From Paenibacillus sp. MMS18-CY102 (lineage in GTDB: Bacteria; Bacillota; Bacilli; Paenibacillales; Paenibacillaceae): DNA of 64,000 bases. How positions within the stretch are numbered: position 1 is the first letter of the stretch; every line of letters begins with the position of its first letter. This document shows, one piece after another, positions 34,001-41,712 of this stretch. Under the pieces are notes generated by a model. The model saw only the letters and a list, made by a program, of their open reading frames with translations, was not told the DNA's origin and made no database searches. The stretch is from assembly GCF_009789195.1 (NCBI RefSeq), contig NZ_WSTC01000007.1:1-64000 (forward strand), given 5' to 3'. Position numbers and translations under genes: made by a program.

Positions 34001-35875
34001 TTATGGCTTTCGGCATTCACGCAAATTCGTTTCATCCAGCGAGCCATTCAACGTGCGCAGGACAGTCCCCTTTCCTGATGCCACGACGGTTCCTGGCGCC
34101 TGGCCAGCTTGCTCGCCTGTCAGCGGCGGAGTCGCATATGGGAACGAAATGACGAATGTCGCCCCTTCTCCCATCTCGCTATGCGCTTGAATCCTCCCCT
34201 GATGATTATCGACGATTTTGAACGTAACCATGAGCCCAAGCCCCGTTCCCCTATCCTTAGTCGTATAGAACGGCTGCCCCATCTTTGCAAGCTGCTCCTT
34301 CGGAATGCCCGGGCCTTGGTCAATAATCCGTGTAACGACGTTGCCATCTTCTAGCTTGCTCGATATGGCGATCATGCCGCCGTCTTCCATCGCTTCAATC
34401 GCATTCTTAATTACATTTATGAACGCCTGCTTAATTTGATTCTCAACCCCGAACACCCACAATGGGGCGGAATCCGTTTCTACGGCAACTTCCGTATTGT
34501 GCAACGATGCCTGCGCCTCCAGCAACATTACAGTATCATCCAATACTTGGCGCATATCAAGGTAGGCAAGCTCGTACACCTGCGGCTTCGAGAGCATGAG
34601 CAGTTCGCTCACGATCGATTCAATTCGGTTCAGTTCTGATTTCATAATATCAAAATAGTTGCGCCCATTGCTTCTGCCCGTTGAAATCAATTGTAAAAAG
34701 CCTTTCAGCGACGTCAGCGGATTACGGATTTCATGGGCAATGCCAGCTGCCAGCTGTCCCGCAACGTATAGCTTCTCGGAGTTAATGAGCAGCTCCTCGT
34801 TCTTCTTGCGCTCCGAGATGTCACGAACGATGAGTTGGAACGCAGGGCGGCCACGAAGGGTAGTCGACGCGATTACAACCTCGGTATACAGCTTCTTGCC
34901 GCTGACCGTGAACCATTCCAGCTCTTCCGGCGGAAACGTCTTTCCCGGTTCGAACGTCCCAATGCGGTGAGCAGTATCAGCATGATGCTTCGGATGCAGG
35001 AATAGGTAAATCGACTTGCCGACCATCTCGTCCCTCTCGGACGCATGGAACAGCCTAAGGCCTGATCGATTGATATACTCCCAATGATTGCCGTCCAGCA
35101 CTGCGATCATATCGATGGAGTTCTCGACAAGCTGCTTATACCGCTGGTCCGCTTGGCGATAACGGCGATCAGACATCCTTGTCATCAAGCTAATGCCTAG
35201 AATCGTGAGTGTAGCAAGACCCAACATAATCGCGAGCACCATATAATACTCATTGAGCCTCTCAGCCGTCATGACCTCGCTGTATTCGATTGACAGCCCC
35301 CTCATCCCAAGCATATGCATCATCATGCACGAGCTGCCCAGAACGATGCTTGCGGGCCATACGGTAGATTCGGGATTCATCTCATGCAGCAGCAGCGCTA
35401 TAGCGGAACCAAGCAAGATGATGGCAATCGATAATCCGAACATAACAGGATCAAAATGGAAGGCTTCGACAGGACCAAACATTCGGTTCAAGTAGTGCAG
35501 AAGTGCGCTTCCCGTACCTAACAGCAGGGCCGCTAGCCCTAATCGGGCGGAGAACGCCCCCATCCGCTCGCTTCCAAGCATTAAGAACGACAAGTAGGCT
35601 AACCCCGAAGAAACGAACAACGAAAGCAGCATTGGAACGTTAATAAAGGAGTAGTGGTTGGTCGACAGCAATGCAAGAAAATGCATGGACCAAAGGCCAA
35701 TGCCATAAACAGCTGAACCGCCTAGCAACCATACATGGCGCCTCCGGGATAGTTCCCGTTTGAGATGGGTAATGAGCGTAAACATCGTAAAGGATGAAAA
35801 GACGATAATGACAAACGCAAGGACCAAAAAAACAAGCAGTTCCGTCCTCATATTCGTATCGATATATTCATTCAT
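34001..35875 (-). CDS. MHYT-PAS sensor histidine kinase (sporulation-type)
   Basis: 624 aa. The N-terminal MHYT membrane domain has repeated motifs (WSMHFLAL, ALLHYLNRM, CMMMHMLGM) in about seven helices, proposed to bind a metal and sense gases. A PAS domain (about 240-360, RYKQLVENSIDMIAVLDG) and a kinase core follow: His in AAGIAHEIRNPLTSLKGFLQL, N-box NVIKNAIEAM, G-boxes DQGPGIP and GTGLGLMV. The core is of the KinA-E/Spo0A-feeding type. No regulator is adjacent, as usual for phosphorelay kinases. A C-terminal tail of about 30 residues is nonconserved. Confidence 0.9.
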   Translation of the reverse strand: MNEYIDTNMRTELLVFLVLAFVIIVFSSFTMFTLITHLKRELSRRRHVWLLGGSAVYGIGLWSMHFLALLSTNHYSFINVPMLLSLFVSSGLAYLSFLMLGSERMGAFSARLGLAALLLGTGSALLHYLNRMFGPVEAFHFDPVMFGLSIAIILLGSAIALLLHEMNPESTVWPASIVLGSSCMMMHMLGMRGLSIEYSEVMTAERLNEYYMVLAIMLGLATLTILGISLMTRMSDRRYRQADQRYKQLVENSIDMIAVLDGNHWEYINRSGLRLFHASERDEMVGKSIYLFLHPKHHADTAHRIGTFEPGKTFPPEELEWFTVSGKKLYTEVVIASTTLRGRPAFQLIVRDISERKKNEELLINSEKLYVAGQLAAGIAHEIRNPLTSLKGFLQLISTGRSNGRNYFDIMKSELNRIESIVSELLMLSKPQVYELAYLDMRQVLDDTVMLLEAQASLHNTEVAVETDSAPLWVFGVENQIKQAFINVIKNAIEAMEDGGMIAISSKLEDGNVVTRIIDQGPGIPKEQLAKMGQPFYTTKDRGTGLGLMVTFKIVDNHQGRIQAHSEMGEGATFVISFPYATPPLTGEQAGQAPGTVVASGKGTVLRTLNGSLDETNLRECRKP

Positions 35876-36022
35876 GATCCGGCCAGACCCTCTTTGTTTC
35901 GTATCTTTATCGTCGGTTTATTTTCGACAATTTTCCATAAAATCCTTTTTTATATACTTAGTTCTTTAGTCCTATTTGTTCCAAAAACCGCATTGTTATG
36001 CGCATTTTGCCTCATAGACCTG

Positions 36023-36050
36023 TTCGAAACCTGTCTATTGCGGGTATAAT
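36023..36050 (+). promoter_or_regulatory. Probable mscL promoter
   Basis: TATAAT (36045-36050) with a weak TTCGAA (36023-36028) 16 bases before it, about 47 bases before the start. An inverted repeat ATAGAC/GTCTAT (36014-36019, 36033-36038) surrounds the -35 region. Confidence 0.5.
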
Positions 36051-36096
36051 GTACTGTAAATTACGGGAGGTTCGTTCCTTCCAAGGAGGCATGAAC

Positions 36097-36606
36097 TTGG
36101 GTTCTATACTAAAAGAATTTAAAACATTTGCTATGAAAGGCAACGTGATCGATCTCGCTGTCGGTGTCATTATCGGCGGAGCATTCGGCAAAATCGTCAC
36201 ATCGATCGTTAACGATATCATTATGCCGCCTATCGGCATGATACTCGGCAATAAGACTTTCAAAGATCTCTACATCAACTTGGACAATTTGACCAAAAGC
36301 GGCACGCTTCCTGACGGCAAAACGCCTATATCCTCGTTGTCGCTTGCCCAAGCCCAGCAGAACGGCATCCCCGTCATTGCCTATGGCCAGTTCATTAACG
36401 TCGTGCTTGATTTCTTGATCGTTGCACTCTGTATTTTCTTCATGGTCAAGGGGATCAACAAACTGCAGCGAAAACCAGCCGAAGAAAAGCCTGCTGTGCC
36501 GACCGAGAAGGAATGCCCGCACTGCTTGTCCCTCGTTCCGATTCGCGCAACGCGCTGCAAGCACTGCACCTCGCATCTGGAACAGGCGCAATCTGCACAA
36601 AGCTAG
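36097..36606 (+). CDS. mscL: Large-conductance mechanosensitive channel with zinc-ribbon tail
   Basis: Membrane tension-gated channel that releases solutes on osmotic down-shock. The N-terminus [29 protein letters not shown] and PPIGMILG are unmistakable; the second helix is [21 protein letters not shown] use TTG 36097 because AAGGAGG is seven bases upstream; the ATG at 36091 is only one base from it. 169 aa is longer than usual (about 130-150): the C-terminus carries a zinc ribbon [18 protein letters not shown]. The periplasmic loop is also long (about 45 residues). Confidence 0.95.
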   Translation: MGSILKEFKTFAMKGNVIDLAVGVIIGGAFGKIVTSIVNDIIMPPIGMILGNKTFKDLYINLDNLTKSGTLPDGKTPISSLSLAQAQQNGIPVIAYGQFINVVLDFLIVALCIFFMVKGINKLQRKPAEEKPAVPTEKECPHCLSLVPIRATRCKHCTSHLEQAQSAQS

Positions 36607-36642
36607 CTTGCTATCACGCGTTGGGATGGGAGAGAATCGGTT

Positions 36643-37275
36643 GTGAGCGAAGAATGGTTTGACATCTACGATGAGGATATGCAACTGCTCGGACAAGCTA
36701 CTCGTGCGCAGACGCATGCGCTAGGACATTGGCATCAAACCTTTCACTGCTGGCTGACGCATCGCCAAGGAGATGACCGGTTTGTTCGTTTCCAACTGCG
36801 CCAGCTAACGAAAGATACGAATCCCGGCCATTACGATATTACGGCAGCCGGGCATCTGTCTGCTGGCGAGACGCTTGCGCATGCCGTCCGCGAGCTCGAA
36901 GAGGAGCTAGGCGTCATTGTGCCCTTCACCTCCCTTCATCCGCTTATGCAATGGCGTGAACAAGCAGAAGGCGAGGTCAATGGCCAGCCTTTCATCGACC
37001 GGGAGCTAAGCCATGTGTTTGGCTTGGTATGCGATTTGCCGCTCACCTCATTCAAGCTGCAAGCTGAGGAGGTGTCCGGCATCTATGAAGCAAAGCTGGA
37101 GGAGATGGCCGATTTGTTCGAAGGCAAGCTAGCGGAAATTGAAGCGGCTGGCGCCGAACTTGATGCAGCGGGCCACCTCATGCCAACTGTTCGAACGGTT
37201 ACGGCTACGCAATTCGTACCGCGGGATTCGCAGTATTACATCGATATTTTCAACAAGCTTCGATCCCTTACATAA
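36643..37275 (+). CDS. Nudix hydrolase, IPP-isomerase-like (YfcD type)
   Basis: 210 aa from a GTG behind GGGAGAG. It cleaves or rearranges a nucleoside- or isoprenoid-linked diphosphate; the N-terminal EEWFDIYDEDMQLLGQATR is typical of the YfcD/IDI-like group. The Nudix box is GHLSAGETLAHAVRELEEEL, in which the spacing between the first Glu and REL is six residues rather than the usual seven; the catalytic Glu residues are kept. Substrate unknown. Confidence 0.88.
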   Translation: MSEEWFDIYDEDMQLLGQATRAQTHALGHWHQTFHCWLTHRQGDDRFVRFQLRQLTKDTNPGHYDITAAGHLSAGETLAHAVRELEEELGVIVPFTSLHPLMQWREQAEGEVNGQPFIDRELSHVFGLVCDLPLTSFKLQAEEVSGIYEAKLEEMADLFEGKLAEIEAAGAELDAAGHLMPTVRTVTATQFVPRDSQYYIDIFNKLRSLT

Positions 37276-37295
37276 TCATAATCGATAACAAAACA

Positions 37296-37342
37296 ACAAG
37301 CCTGGCTGGCGCTCCCTATGCGGAAGCACTAGCCAGGCTTGT
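37296..37342. terminator. Terminator between convergent Nudix and tyrosinase-like genes
   Basis: ACAAGCCTGGCT (37296-37307) and AGCCAGGCTTGT (37331-37342) form a perfect 12-base stem; T-tracts are short. Confidence 0.7.
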
Positions 37343-37348
37343 CGTTTG

Positions 37349-37867
37349 TTACGTGCGCTCATCCCGTTGAAGGAATGGCCGCCGCCCTGCCCCGCGCTGC
37401 CCTGTCGCTGCTTCCCAATTCGCGTACCACTGGTCAATTAAGCCATGAATGCTATAAAACACCGTGTTGCGCGGCGCAAGGTCAAAATCATTAATTTCAG
37501 GCTCGCGATAAATTCTTGCTGCTGTCTCATGAATACAGCCGTGAATTTGGCTCGACTCCAGAAATCTTCCTAGCTCATCTAGCGTTGCGAAAGATTGGGG
37601 CTGCGACACAATTCGGAATTCCGCAGAACGGTTATAGCAAGGTGCATTGCGAACGGCCTCAGGCACTTGCTGCCACGGCGCAACGAACCGGTTATCAAGC
37701 CCTTGCTGCCCATACCAATTCAATGCCTTGCGAATGAACTGCCGATGAAACCGAAGAAACCGCTCCCCCCAACCGAAGGGAACAAAGTTGCTTTGCACAT
37801 GATTCGTATGATGCCAGATGCGATGCTCCTCCAGCAGCTGCGGCGGGAAATTCGGTATCGTTGGCAT
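37349..37867 (-). CDS. Very small tyrosinase-like protein
   Basis: 172 aa. The copper-B side of the type-3 copper fold is recognisable: H109 and H113 (QIHGCIHETA), then H141 in VFYSIHGLIDQWYANWE, the equivalent of FxxHHxxIDRxW in tyrosinases. The copper-A side would be H41 (RFLRFHRQF, cf. FLPWHR) plus two of H15, H19, H20 and H23. Tyrosinases oxidise phenols to quinones and are normally about 280 aa or longer; much of the loop structure is missing here. No caddie or signal peptide is seen. Activity is uncertain. Confidence 0.6.
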   Translation of the reverse strand: MPTIPNFPPQLLEEHRIWHHTNHVQSNFVPFGWGERFLRFHRQFIRKALNWYGQQGLDNRFVAPWQQVPEAVRNAPCYNRSAEFRIVSQPQSFATLDELGRFLESSQIHGCIHETAARIYREPEINDFDLAPRNTVFYSIHGLIDQWYANWEAATGQRGAGRRPFLQRDERT

Positions 37868-37942
37868 AAGTCACCCCTACGTTGGCCTATAGTCGTTAGC
37901 CATAGTTTATGCAGGCGGCGCTTCCCCTGTTCCGCATCCAAT

Positions 37943-37970
37943 GGAAAACGGCCCCCAGCGGGAGCCGTCG
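37943..37970 (-). terminator. Terminator after Cys-rich gene
   Basis: Minus-strand ACGGCTCCC and GGGGGCCGT pair over GCT (37948-37968) and run into TTTT. Confidence 0.75.
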
Positions 37971-37999
37971 ATCCATGCCGATTTGCCGATGAACGATAA

Positions 38000-38416
38000 T
38001 TAACAGTGGTTTTTAATCTTGTTGATACAGATGTCGAACGTCACTTTTACTTCATTCCATTTGCCGAATTGGCAGCACACGCGAACGCAATCCGAGTCAT
38101 GCGTGCAGAAGAATGCAACCACTTTGCAGTCACAGCCGCATCGCTTCAGGATGCGTTGCACTTGTTGGCCGTCACGCCTGCGAATTGCCATTGCCAGCTC
38201 GTTAGCGACCCATCTGTTTTTCAGTTGGCCAAAAATGCAGCTAATTTCGTCCCCAGCTTCTTGAATGGCATCGACGGCAGGGTCTACTTTATCCCCGCAG
38301 CTGCGATTGCCGCTTGTATGCTCACAGCCACAAGAAGATGATGTGCGCGTACGGCGCTGGGCCGCACTTGTCACCCGTACTCGATTGATGCGAATTCCTG
38401 CTGATTTAAACGTCAT
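38000..38416 (-). CDS. Cysteine-rich hypothetical protein
   Basis: 138 aa, not recognised. Basic N-terminal 30 residues, then a region with about a dozen cysteines (CGCEHTSGNRSCG; RCGCDCKVVAFFC; DSDCVRVCCQFG; CINKIKNHC). GGGAGGAA lies before the ATG and a terminator follows, so it is expressed as a single gene. Many Cys-rich proteins of this size in spore-formers are coat proteins, but it lacks a CotY/CotZ signature that I can see. Confidence 0.65.
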   Translation of the reverse strand: MTFKSAGIRINRVRVTSAAQRRTRTSSSCGCEHTSGNRSCGDKVDPAVDAIQEAGDEISCIFGQLKNRWVANELAMAIRRRDGQQVQRILKRCGCDCKVVAFFCTHDSDCVRVCCQFGKWNEVKVTFDICINKIKNHC

Positions 38417-38572
38417 TCTTTATTCCTCCCTTCAAACATGCTCACCATAAGATATGACGGGGCAGCCAAAAGGTATGGACAAGAACTATCCGTCATTCGC
38501 ATATTATCGGACATGCATGGAAGCAAGGCGTACAAGCTCGCTATGGCAGTTGCCGCCCGGTACAAATGACGA

Positions 38573-38607
38573 AAGGGACAACCAACCCTAACGGCTGATT
38601 GTCCCTT
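38573..38607 (-). terminator. Terminator after DHA2 transporter
   Basis: AAGGGACAA (38573-38581) and TTGTCCCTT (38599-38607) form a perfect nine-base stem. Confidence 0.7.
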
Positions 38608-38632
38608 ATTCTTCGAAACCATTCTTCGAACG

Positions 38633-40192
38633 CTAATGCTTATTCGAGCTGACCGACGCTTCTGTCTGGGGCTTGCCCGCGTTGCCGCGGTTAGGAATAA
38701 CCAGACGGTCATTGCCCATGTAGAATACCGCTGCTAGCGACAGCCCCGCCGGTATTGCCGCCCAGAGGAACGTGGTCGAGATCGACGATGAAAGAGCATC
38801 GACGATTTTGTCCATGACATCCGTCGGAATTTGTGCCCGGTTCTCAGGAGACAGCAATTGGCGCACATCGCCGAACTGCTCGCCACCAGCTCCCGGCGCG
38901 CCTCCCCCGCCGAAGGTGCTGCTTAAGTCATCCTTCAACAAATTGCGCTGCAAAATGCCGAATACAGTGAGGCCTACTGTCATCCCCAGCGAACGAAGAA
39001 ATGCCATCGTCGAGTTTGCGGAGCCGCGCTGCCGCACATCGAAGTGATGAATCGCTGACATGCTAAGGACGGAGAACGAGAATCCGACGCCAAGCCCTAC
39101 GATAATCAAATAGATCGACAGCAGGAAGCTTGAGGTGTCTGGCGTAATGGTCCCTAGCAGCAGGGCTCCGATCACGAAGATAACCGCTGAGAACAGCATG
39201 ACATTCCGGTAAGAGGTTTTCCCTACCGACATGCCGCCCAACTGCGCCGCAACGACAGAACCGAGCGTCATCGGCAGCAGGAACAACCCGGATTGCGTCG
39301 CTGTTCCACCCGTCACGCCTTGAATATAGATTGGAATATACATAGCGAACGTAATGAATCCCGCTCCATATAACAAGCCGATGACCGTACTTGCAGCAAA
39401 CAGCCGCTTGCGGAACATGTCGTATGAGATAATCGGCTCCTTGGCTTTCGTCTCAACATAGAGGAATACCGCCATCAGAACCGCTGAAATCGAGAACAAG
39501 CCAATAATGGCTGCCGAATCCCAAGCGTACTCTTGCCCGCCTAGCTCCAGCGCAAACATCAGGCTAACGATCGATCCGACAAGCGTCGCCGCGCCCCACC
39601 AATCGATCTGCTGTTTGGAATGCTCCATCGATTCCCGATAGAACAGATATACCAGCGCTAATGCAATAAGGCCAAGTGGCAGGTTGATGTAGAAAATCCA
39701 GCGCCAATGGATATGGTCGGTCAAATAAGCGCCAAGCAACGGCCCGAACAAGCTTGAGGTGCCGAATACAGCGCCGAACAAGCCACCCATTTTGCCCCGT
39801 TTCTCTGGCGGAAACACGTCGAATACAATCGTGAACGCAATTGGAACGAGCGCACCGCCGCCAATGCCTTGAATCGCGCGATAAATGCTAAGCTCAACAA
39901 TGCTATGCGCAGTGCCGCACAAGATAGAGCCTAATAGGAACAAACCGATTCCGAGCATGAAAAACCGTTTCCGTCCATACATATCCGACAGCTTGCCGAA
40001 GATCGGCATCGCCGCCATTTCCGTCACTAAGTAAGCAGAAGTTACCCAGACGAACTTTTCCATTCCTCCTAAATCTGATACGATCGTAGCCATCGCTGTA
40101 GCAACAATCGTATTGTCAATCGCCGCGACGAATATGCCGAGCAGCAAGCCTGCTACGACGAATCCGAGCCGATTGCTTTGAGTGGCTGACAT
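38633..40192 (-). CDS. DHA2 family multidrug MFS transporter (EmrB/QacA)
   Basis: 519 aa with 14 membrane helices. Proton-coupled drug exporter motifs: AAIDNTIVATAMATIVSDL (motif D1), GKLSDMYGRKRFF (motif A), YRAIQGIGGGALVPIAF (motif B) and GPLLGAYLTDHIHWRWIFYINLP (motif C). A Gly-rich loop GGGGAPGAGGEQFG precedes the last helix. GGGGAGGAG is upstream of the ATG. No regulator is adjacent; the bactofilin start lies 22 bases upstream on the same strand, so the two may be co-transcribed. Confidence 0.94.
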   Translation of the reverse strand: MSATQSNRLGFVVAGLLLGIFVAAIDNTIVATAMATIVSDLGGMEKFVWVTSAYLVTEMAAMPIFGKLSDMYGRKRFFMLGIGLFLLGSILCGTAHSIVELSIYRAIQGIGGGALVPIAFTIVFDVFPPEKRGKMGGLFGAVFGTSSLFGPLLGAYLTDHIHWRWIFYINLPLGLIALALVYLFYRESMEHSKQQIDWWGAATLVGSIVSLMFALELGGQEYAWDSAAIIGLFSISAVLMAVFLYVETKAKEPIISYDMFRKRLFAASTVIGLLYGAGFITFAMYIPIYIQGVTGGTATQSGLFLLPMTLGSVVAAQLGGMSVGKTSYRNVMLFSAVIFVIGALLLGTITPDTSSFLLSIYLIIVGLGVGFSFSVLSMSAIHHFDVRQRGSANSTMAFLRSLGMTVGLTVFGILQRNLLKDDLSSTFGGGGAPGAGGEQFGDVRQLLSPENRAQIPTDVMDKIVDALSSSISTTFLWAAIPAGLSLAAVFYMGNDRLVIPNRGNAGKPQTEASVSSNKH

Positions 40193-40213
40193 GATCCAAA
40201 CTCCTCCCCGAAT

Positions 40214-40885
40214 CTACAATTGAATTTCTGAATCGACGGCCGCGTGGCGAGCCACGTGGAGCGATTGGGTATATTCGACGCGGCCGATGCGGCATCCTGT
40301 TCCAATATAAATTCGGTTGCCCCGAACAACATCGGCACGGGTATGCTCCAAATGGATTTCGTCGCCCTCTATGGCCGATACCGATAATTCAGTATGCTTC
40401 TGCGGCACAATCCATCCCTTAATCGCTGTCCAGCGGCTGCGCCTGACATCGATGCGCCCCCCGCCGATCTCCTTCACTTGGCTGGGGCCATAAAGGCGCA
40501 ACTCCACTTGCTCAGCATTCATGAGCCCATCGAGCGTTAACGCCCCTTTGACGGTCAGCCTCTCCGCCTCGACACTTTCAACTGCCGTCAGTTGCCCGAG
40601 CACGTTAATCGTTCTCCCGCGGACAGGCCCATCAACGGCCAATTGGCCCAGAACTTTTAGCTCGGCGCCGCTCCAGCCACCCTTAACCTTCACTTCACCT
40701 TGCAGTTTAAAAAAGCCAGCTTGAACGGGACCCAAAACGGCGCATGTGCCCGTACAGGTGAATGATTCGCAATGAAGAGGGCCTAACACCTCGCATTCGC
40801 CAACGATTCTGACCCGATCATACGCCCCGCTCGCAATCGAACCATTCCCCACAATGCTCATATTGCCTTGATAGGCTTGCTCCAT
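40214..40885 (-). CDS. Bactofilin-like polymer-forming protein
   Basis: 223 aa of short repeating beta-strand units (VRIVGECEVLGPLHCESF, LKVLGQLAVDGPVRGRTI, LTVKGALTLDGLMNAEQVEL), the beta-helix pattern of bactofilins. It resembles B. subtilis YhbE/YhbF, which are encoded beside yhbD. Here too a yhbD-like gene lies just upstream, but broken. GGGAGGAGACG precedes the ATG. Confidence 0.85.
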   Translation of the reverse strand: MEQAYQGNMSIVGNGSIASGAYDRVRIVGECEVLGPLHCESFTCTGTCAVLGPVQAGFFKLQGEVKVKGGWSGAELKVLGQLAVDGPVRGRTINVLGQLTAVESVEAERLTVKGALTLDGLMNAEQVELRLYGPSQVKEIGGGRIDVRRSRWTAIKGWIVPQKHTELSVSAIEGDEIHLEHTRADVVRGNRIYIGTGCRIGRVEYTQSLHVARHAAVDSEIQL

Positions 40886-40944
40886 CCTTTTCGTCTCCTC
40901 CCTTAGCCTTCACTTTAGCCGTTAGCCCATCAAGAGCTCGGCGC

Positions 40945-41292
40945 TTACACCTTTATCCGTTCCTTTACGACTGCTGTTTCATGGGCAACTAGCTTATTGG
41001 CATATTCCACCTTATCGATCCTTTCCCGGATGCGAATATCGGCTTGCAGCTTGCAGTGGAGATAAGCGACCAGCCAATTGGTCCAGCGAAAGGGTCTCCT
41101 TAAACTACACGATACGATCGATGCGGCTTAATATAAGTTGGCTCGGGAAAAACGTCTCCTGCCCCGTAAAGTCGCTTTGCGAATGATCCATTCCTCTGGA
41201 ATGAGCTTCTTTCGCTTCCACCTGTATAATTGGCCATATGAGATTCCTGTGCGCTCAAGCAGCTCTTTTTTAGAAACAAGCTCTTGTTCCAT
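40945..41292 (-). pseudogene. Broken yhbD-like (DUF4004, MerR-type HTH) gene
   Basis: Starts at ATG 41292 behind GAGGGG and reads [20 protein letters not shown], then [21 protein letters not shown], as in YhbD. Then one base is missing in the TTT of the expected [10 protein letters not shown] (near 41170). The next frame continues TGQETFFP...LSRIDRIV to a TAG where a Gln codon would be expected (near 41101), reads on as FKETLSLDQLAGRLSPL, and an extra base restores the first frame for KLQADIRIRERIDKVEYANK to the stop at 40945. Two frameshifts and one in-frame stop argue against sequencing error alone. It would have been the partner regulator of the bactofilin downstream. Confidence 0.85.
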
Positions 41293-41333
41293 GGCCATCC
41301 CCTCATTTCGATTGACGGCTCCAGGCGTCGTAA

Positions 41334-41348
41334 CGTAACACTGTTACG
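41334..41348. promoter_or_regulatory. Operator-like dyad upstream of the broken yhbD gene
   Basis: CGTAACACTGTTACG has perfect six-base arms around ACT, 42 bases upstream of the pseudogene start. It may be the former binding site of the MerR-type product or of another repressor. Confidence 0.45.
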
Positions 41349-41356
41349 CTAATTGT

Positions 41357-41485
41357 ATGCAAAGCGAGGCAGCTAATACAGCGACGGAGGAACGAAAAAA
41401 GCTCAGTCCGGAGACCGAGCAAGCGTTGCGCTCCCTCCCCTCATTGCAAGCCTTGTTCGGGGGGGATATTATTGGGCGCATCTAA
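41357..41485 (+). CDS. Possible 42-residue peptide (doubtful)
   Basis: ATG 41357 opens a 42-codon frame ending LFGGDIIGRI. The composition (TEERKKLSPETEQALRSL) looks protein-like and could be the tail of a lost gene. There is no ribosome site, so expression is doubtful. Confidence 0.2.
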   Translation: MQSEAANTATEERKKLSPETEQALRSLPSLQALFGGDIIGRI

Positions 41486-41493
41486 ACAAATAT

Positions 41494-41526
41494 AACAAAA
41501 AAACGCGGTTCCCAATGGGACCGCGT
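41494..41526 (-). terminator. Terminator after tRNA-Thr
   Basis: Minus-strand ACGCGGTCCC and GGGAACCGCGT (41503-41526) pair and run into TTTTTTTG. Confidence 0.9.
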
Positions 41527-41540
41527 CTACGATTTAAAAG

Positions 41541-41616
<76 letters not shown>

Positions 41617-41712
41617 ATGCTTGCCGTTACGAAGAGTTTGTCTCATCGACGACTTTTATAATATACCTCGCAGGCAAATGAAAGTCAACAGATTTTGCGC
41701 AAAAAAGCCGAA

